This document shows positions 59,602 through 64,000 of a DNA stretch of 64,000 nucleotides, one piece after another. Under the pieces are notes generated by a model that was given only the letters and a program-made list of their open reading frames with translations, was not told the DNA's origin and searched no databases. The translations under genes were made by a program, and so were the position numbers. Source of the stretch: Anaerolineales bacterium. Lineage in GTDB: Bacteria; Chloroflexota; Anaerolineae; Anaerolineales; UBA11858. The DNA is taken from contig JANQED010000019.1 in the NCBI GenBank assembly GCA_028278545.1, positions 124,001 through 188,000 of the forward strand, written 5' to 3'. The stretch's first letter is position 1; each line of letters starts with the position of its first letter.

Positions 59602-62367
59602 ATGGACAAACCCCTCCGCATTCTCATTCTCGAAGATCGTTCTATCGACGCAGCGCTGTTGCTCGACGAATTGCGTCAGCAAGGTATTGACCCGGAATGG
59701 GTGCGCGTAGATACCGAGGAAGAATTTCTGGCTCAGCTAAGCCCAGAATGGGATTTAATTTTGGCCGATTACTCTATGCCGAAGTTCGATGGCATGCGCG
59801 CCCTAAAGCTGCTCAAAGAAAGCGGGTTGGACATCCCGTTCATTGTCGTTTCAGGCAAAATCTCCGAAGAGGTTGCTGTAAATTGCATGAAAGAAGGCGC
59901 TGCGGACTATCTGCTCAAAGACCGTCTGGCGAGATTGGGGCCGGCTGTCAGCAACGCATTGGAGGAAAACAAACTTCAGCGTGAAAAGAAGAAGACCGAT
60001 GAAGAACTTCGGCGTCTAAAGGAATTCAATGAAAGTATTGTGCAAAGTGTGATCGAGGCCATTCTGATTGAAGATGACCAAGGGAACATCACTTTCATCA
60101 ATCCTGCCGCGCAAGAACTGCTCGGTTATACGCCTGAAGAGTTAACCGGCCAGCATTGGACCACCATCGTTCCCGCAAAAGAAACCAAAGCTATTTCCGG
60201 ACAATTGGACAAACGAAGAAAAGGGGTTGCCGGACAATATGAGGCTGCATTATTGAGCAAAGCAGGGCAGGAGATCCCGGTCATCGTGAACGCGCGCCCT
60301 CTCTTCGAAGGGGATCAGTTCACCGGGGTACTCACTGCCTTTACGGATATCACGGAACGCAAGCAAGCTGAAAAAGATCTGGCGGACAAAGCCAGGGAAC
60401 TCGAAACACTTCACCATATCGGGGTAGCCATTGCAGTCCAAAAAGATCTCACAGAACTGCTCCAGTATATCGTCGAACAAACTGCTGATTTAGTCGACGC
60501 ACAGAGCTGTTCAGTGCTGCTGCTGGACGAAGAAACCGGGGAACTGGTTTTTCGAGCCGCCGTCGATAAAGCCGCTGGCAAGCGCGTCCCCCCTGGAAAA
60601 GGGATCGTATTCCGGGCTTTCAACACCAACAAACCCCAAATCGTCAATGACCTCTCAGCCGACCCAGATTACTATGACCATATTTTGGTTGAGGCTGGTG
60701 CGAAAGAAGCCTCACTATTGGCCGTCCGCCTGCAAATAGAAGACCAAGCCATCGGCGTCCTGACCGCACTGAACAAAAAGAATGGGCAATTTTCTCAAAA
60801 CGATAGCGACATACTGACCATCGTCGCCAACCACGCCGCCATTGCCATCGAGAAAACTCGCCTTTACGAAGCAGCGTTGGCCGCTCGCCAAAATGCAGAA
60901 GAACAACGACAATTTAGCGAAAACATCGTCCAAACCGCGCCGACAATCGTGATCACCCTGGACGAAGCTGCGAACCTGATCACTTTCAATCAATACGCAG
61001 AAACCCTCACCGGATACAGTTCCACAGAGATCATCGGGCAAAACTGGGTGGAGATCTTCATACCCGATGAAATCAAAACGGAACTCTCCAATTCATTCCA
61101 GGCTTTCACCAACGGGCCTGACCTTTCCTGGAGTAATGAAAATCCCATTCTCTGCAAAGATGGCTCAACACGCCAGATCGCCTGGCAGAATGCGTTACTC
61201 AAAGACCCCCAGGACCAATTCATTGCGGTGCTTGCAATCGGTCTCGATATCACCGAACGGGTGCAGGCCGAAGCGAGAATTCAACAACAACTCCAACAGC
61301 TAGATACCCTGCATCGCATTGACATGGCGATCACTGCCAGCATGGACTTGGGGATTATCTACAACCAGATTCTCCTTCAGGTCATCGCACACCTAAACGC
61401 GAGCGCGGCCGCGATCCTCGAATATAACAAATTCTCCCATTCACTCACTTATGCTGCACTGCAAGGCACAAACTCTCCCCTGTTGCAGCAAAAACCCTTG
61501 AGCCTGGGTGTAGGCCTGGCAGGACGCGTTGCTTTGGAGCACCAAGCCCTGAGTTTCTCTCTTCACGCAGAGCAAGAAGAACTGACCCATGTCCCTCTGC
61601 CAAATAAAGCCGAATTTGTATCGTATTATGGCTTACCCCTGATCGCCAAAGGAGAACTAAAAGGTGTGCTGGAAATCTTCCACAATCAGCCCTTCGACCC
61701 CGAACCCGGGGTAACAGATTTCCTGAACACCCTCGCATCCCAGGCTGCTATTGCAATTGACAACTACACTCTCTTCAACGAACTAAAAAGCTCCAAACTC
61801 GACCTCACTTTGGCCTTCGATGCTTCCCTGGAAAGCTGGACCAAAACCCTAGCGCTGCGCTCGCCAGAAACAGAAACCCCCTCGGAGCGCATCACTGAAC
61901 TGACGCTGACACTGGCGAGGACTTTTGGCGTCAGCGAAGAGCAATTAGCCCATGTGCGCAGGGGGGTTTTGCTCCATGATATCGGCAAGATGGCCGTTCC
62001 CGACCATATCCTGACCAAACCTGAGCCGCTGCCCGAGGCAGAATGGGAGATCATGCGGCAGCATCCAACCTTTGCTCACAATATGCTCTCCCCGGTTGAC
62101 TTTCTGCGGCCAGCTTCAGAGATACCCCATTGCCACCACGAAAAATGGGACGGAAGCGGCTATCCACAAGGCTTACAGGGAAAACAAATCCCACTGGCAG
62201 CGCGCATTTTCGCTGTTATCGATGTTTGGGATGCTTTAATCTCCCACCGGCCCTATCGGGAAGCCTGGCCGCAGGAAAAAGCACTCACTTATATCCGTGA
62301 ACAGAGCGGCAAAGCCTTCGACCCCGAAGTTGTGGACGCATTTTTTCAAATCATCAAAGCTTCATGA
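59602..62367 (+). CDS. response regulator with PAS, GAF, PAS, GAF and HD-GYP domains
   Basis: The 921-residue protein has an N-terminal receiver (D56 in LADYSMP, 1-125), PAS (about 145-255), GAF (about 275-430), PAS (about 445-560), GAF (about 575-720) and HD-GYP output (about 735-915). The HD pair is in GVLLHDIGKMAVPDHIL and the GYP motif in HHEKWDGSGYPQG. HD-GYP domains degrade cyclic di-GMP. It can counter the diguanylate cyclase at 206-1825. No kinase lies next to it. It is co-translated with the GNAT gene (overlap of four bases). Confidence 0.93.
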   Translation: MDKPLRILILEDRSIDAALLLDELRQQGIDPEWVRVDTEEEFLAQLSPEWDLILADYSMPKFDGMRALKLLKESGLDIPFIVVSGKISEEVAVNCMKEGAADYLLKDRLARLGPAVSNALEENKLQREKKKTDEELRRLKEFNESIVQSVIEAILIEDDQGNITFINPAAQELLGYTPEELTGQHWTTIVPAKETKAISGQLDKRRKGVAGQYEAALLSKAGQEIPVIVNARPLFEGDQFTGVLTAFTDITERKQAEKDLADKARELETLHHIGVAIAVQKDLTELLQYIVEQTADLVDAQSCSVLLLDEETGELVFRAAVDKAAGKRVPPGKGIVFRAFNTNKPQIVNDLSADPDYYDHILVEAGAKEASLLAVRLQIEDQAIGVLTALNKKNGQFSQNDSDILTIVANHAAIAIEKTRLYEAALAARQNAEEQRQFSENIVQTAPTIVITLDEAANLITFNQYAETLTGYSSTEIIGQNWVEIFIPDEIKTELSNSFQAFTNGPDLSWSNENPILCKDGSTRQIAWQNALLKDPQDQFIAVLAIGLDITERVQAEARIQQQLQQLDTLHRIDMAITASMDLGIIYNQILLQVIAHLNASAAAILEYNKFSHSLTYAALQGTNSPLLQQKPLSLGVGLAGRVALEHQALSFSLHAEQEELTHVPLPNKAEFVSYYGLPLIAKGELKGVLEIFHNQPFDPEPGVTDFLNTLASQAAIAIDNYTLFNELKSSKLDLTLAFDASLESWTKTLALRSPETETPSERITELTLTLARTFGVSEEQLAHVRRGVLLHDIGKMAVPDHILTKPEPLPEAEWEIMRQHPTFAHNMLSPVDFLRPASEIPHCHHEKWDGSGYPQGLQGKQIPLAARIFAVIDVWDALISHRPYREAWPQEKALTYIREQSGKAFDPEVVDAFFQIIKAS

Positions 62368-62804
62368 AAGCCTATGAGATCAGATCGGCGACGGTTGACG
62401 ACAGCAAGCATATTCAAAGACTGGTACGTGCTGCGCTTGTCAACCCCACTGGGCTGGAATGGAGTCGCTTCGTGGTGGCCGTCACCCCCAAAGGCGAAAT
62501 TATAGGCTGCGGCCAGATCAAGCCGCACCGGGACGGCTCTGAGGAATTAGCATCGATCGTGGTGGAGCCACCCTGGCAAGGCCGGGGGGTGGCGCGCGGG
62601 ATCATCGAGCATCTGCTTGCCTCCCAGCAGGGCACGCTTCACCTGATGTGCCGCTCGGCTTTAGGTCCTTTGTACGAGAAATTTGGTTTCCGGGAACTCG
62701 AATTCGACGAGATGCCTAAATACTTCCAGCGCGTCTCGAGGTTGACCAGCGTACTTGAAATCCTGCGCAAAGAGGGGGAAACCCTGCTCGTCATGCGACG
62801 CTAA
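62364..62804 (+). CDS. GNAT-family N-acetyltransferase
   Basis: The 146-residue protein has the GNAT fold with the acetyl-CoA loop VEPPWQGRGVARGI, a first strand EIRSATVDDSKHIQRLV and a C-terminal YEKFGFRELEF. It resembles the single-domain N-acetyltransferases; substrate unknown. It is coupled to the HD-GYP gene by an ATGA overlap. Confidence 0.88.
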   Translation: MKAYEIRSATVDDSKHIQRLVRAALVNPTGLEWSRFVVAVTPKGEIIGCGQIKPHRDGSEELASIVVEPPWQGRGVARGIIEHLLASQQGTLHLMCRSALGPLYEKFGFRELEFDEMPKYFQRVSRLTSVLEILRKEGETLLVMRR

Positions 62805-62816
62805 ACATCCTGAGGT

Positions 62817-64000
62817 CTACATGTCAGGACTTTTCGACGGTATCCGGCTCATGGCGTATTCCGCCAATGCCGTGATCGTCAGACTCGGGTTCACACCCGG
62901 ATTCCCAGGCATGATCGAGCCATCTACGACATACAAACCAGGGTAGTTGTGCACCTGGCAATCCAGGCCGATGACACCCTCTTGATCGTTTCGACCAAAG
63001 GGCACTCCGCCCATAAAGTGCGCTGTGGTTGGAAAATTGAACAGGCTGTCTGTAAAGGCCGCCTGGGGTATGCCGTTCGCCTTATCCGCCAGAGCACAGG
63101 TCACCTGGTTGCCAATAGGCAACTGGCGCGGGATAGGCTGATCCTTATCTTCCTGAAGAACCACTCCTTTGCGAAACAGCGTAAACAGGTTCCTGCCCAG
63201 GCGTACATGGGTCAGATTTTCCTCGACTTGCATTACCAACAAGATCGTCGTGTAGCGCGCCCAGCGCGAGAAGAACTTGGCATAAAGAAAATCGATGGGG
63301 TGTCGAATAATCTCCCAGAAGGTCCTCATCACCCGAGCCAGGATGCTCGACTCACCGTCGATCAATGGCATCGTCATCACTCGGATAAACGAAGACCCAT
63401 CGGAATAACGCACCGGTTCTACCCGGGTGACATCATCCGCCTGGAAGATGGACGTAATGGCAATCCCTTGGGAGTGATCAATATCCCTATCGCGCGTCGT
63501 TACGCCCAGGATGTTCTCACTGTTCGTACGCACCTGGTCACCCAAGCAGCCAGATATTTTGGGGAGTGACTTGGTGGCATCACGGCATCGCAAGAGCAAC
63601 TCCAATGTGCCCAACGCCCCTGCGGAGACAATCACATTACGAGCACGCACTTTTCTGGGTGACTTCATCACCCAGGCCGTGGTTTTATAGTATTCGACCT
63701 CATAACGGGCACCATCCGGCTGACTTTCAGGCAACGGCGAGATATCCCTCACCTTGGCCTCGGCAACCACCCGCGCACCCCATTTTTGGGCGAAATAGAG
63801 ATAATTTTTGACCAGGGTGTTCTTGGCGTTGTAACGACAGCCAACCATACACCCCCCGCAGTGGGTACAACTGGCGCGTTCAGGGCCTTCTCCCTCGAAA
63901 TATGGGTCAGGAAAATTTTGGCCCTCTTCCTCAGGCTCAGAGAAGAAGACTCCGACCTCCGTTGGCGTGAAAGTCTCCCCTCGGCCAAATTCTTCGGCGA
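62817..64000 (-). CDS. GMC-type oxidoreductase (cholesterol oxidase-like), 5' end outside window
   Basis: The open frame runs to the right edge, so the start lies beyond 64000. About 394 residues are visible. Features are SCTHCGGCMVGC followed by RYNAKNTLVKNYL, which is the pattern of the FAD-dependent GMC/cholesterol oxidase-like family, then VSAGALGTLELLLRCR, TAHFMGGVPFG and VVDGSIMPGNPGVNPSLTI near the end. An in-frame Met at 63848 is internal, not the start. It converges with the GNAT gene. Confidence 0.88.
   Translation of the reverse strand, partial: AEEFGRGETFTPTEVGVFFSEPEEEGQNFPDPYFEGEGPERASCTHCGGCMVGCRYNAKNTLVKNYLYFAQKWGARVVAEAKVRDISPLPESQPDGARYEVEYYKTTAWVMKSPRKVRARNVIVSAGALGTLELLLRCRDATKSLPKISGCLGDQVRTNSENILGVTTRDRDIDHSQGIAITSIFQADDVTRVEPVRYSDGSSFIRVMTMPLIDGESSILARVMRTFWEIIRHPIDFLYAKFFSRWARYTTILLVMQVEENLTHVRLGRNLFTLFRKGVVLQEDKDQPIPRQLPIGNQVTCALADKANGIPQAAFTDSLFNFPTTAHFMGGVPFGRNDQEGVIGLDCQVHNYPGLYVVDGSIMPGNPGVNPSLTITALAEYAMSRIPSKSPDM

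Noticed and set aside
63749..63988. Separate short minus-strand gene at the right edge
   Set aside because: It is a shadow frame. The oxidoreductase frame itself is open to 64000 and carries the conserved Cys-rich motif there.

Overview
The window looks like a GC-rich chromosomal segment of a free-living bacterium, most likely a member of the Chloroflexota (Anaerolineae-like). This is an inference from several features: an FMN riboswitch in front of an NMT1/THI5-type ABC transporter, a bacterial RtcB-archease pair, many lipoproteins with Thr/Pro-rich linkers, a Ccm-type cytochrome c maturation cluster with a Cys-type CcmE, and a DnaB-DnaD-DnaC replication block. I see no rRNA, tRNA, CRISPR array or insertion sequence.

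Layout. 1-3.9 kb: the end of an unidentified gene, a membrane diguanylate cyclase, and RtcB RNA ligase with its activator archease. 4.0-5.9 kb: one strikingly AT-rich gene for an ABC-type ATPase fused to a TOPRIM/DUF4435-like domain, which resembles a fused PARIS-type defence protein. 6.1-9.3 kb: three FHA-domain proteins, methylthioadenosine phosphorylase and an orphan class-I fumarase beta subunit. 9.4-19.7 kb: the most unusual region. It holds two tandem Crp/Fnr-type regulators, four uncharacterised multi-pass membrane proteins (two of them paralogous), two tandem CSCH-ended lipoproteins, and a tightly coupled trio. The trio is a divergent heme-copper-oxidase-like membrane protein, an FGE-fold lipoprotein without the catalytic cysteines, and a heme O synthase-like prenyltransferase. 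A perfect TGTGA-N6-TCACA site and a duplicated palindromic upstream element suggest common control. I infer an undescribed respiratory or gas-reducing membrane system.

19.8-31.7 kb: small membrane proteins, an SH3-like lipoprotein, then a complete minus-strand Ccm cluster (CcmE, F, H, TlpA/CcmG, a zinc-ribbon protein, a two-heme membrane cytochrome c, CcmA, B, C, D). It could mature the c-type cytochromes that feed the preceding system. 31.7-34.7 kb: a riboflavin-type ABC transporter under an FMN riboswitch with a visible terminator/antiterminator switch. 34.8-46.1 kb: a phospholipase D-like protein, a NarL-type two-component pair divergent from a MacAB-like efflux operon, an FG-GAP/sortase fusion and a YceI lipoprotein. 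46.1-50.3 kb: a helicase-loader protein with two tandem AAA+ domains, DnaD, DnaB and a DUF151 nuclease. 50.4-59.5 kb: a biotin-dependent acyl-CoA carboxylase operon with an embedded hydrolase, a large GT-C-like membrane protein and an acyl-CoA dehydrogenase. 59.6-64 kb: a receiver/PAS/GAF/HD-GYP signalling protein, a GNAT acetyltransferase and the 3' part of a GMC oxidoreductase that runs off the window.

All assignments come from reading motifs by eye; no database search was possible.
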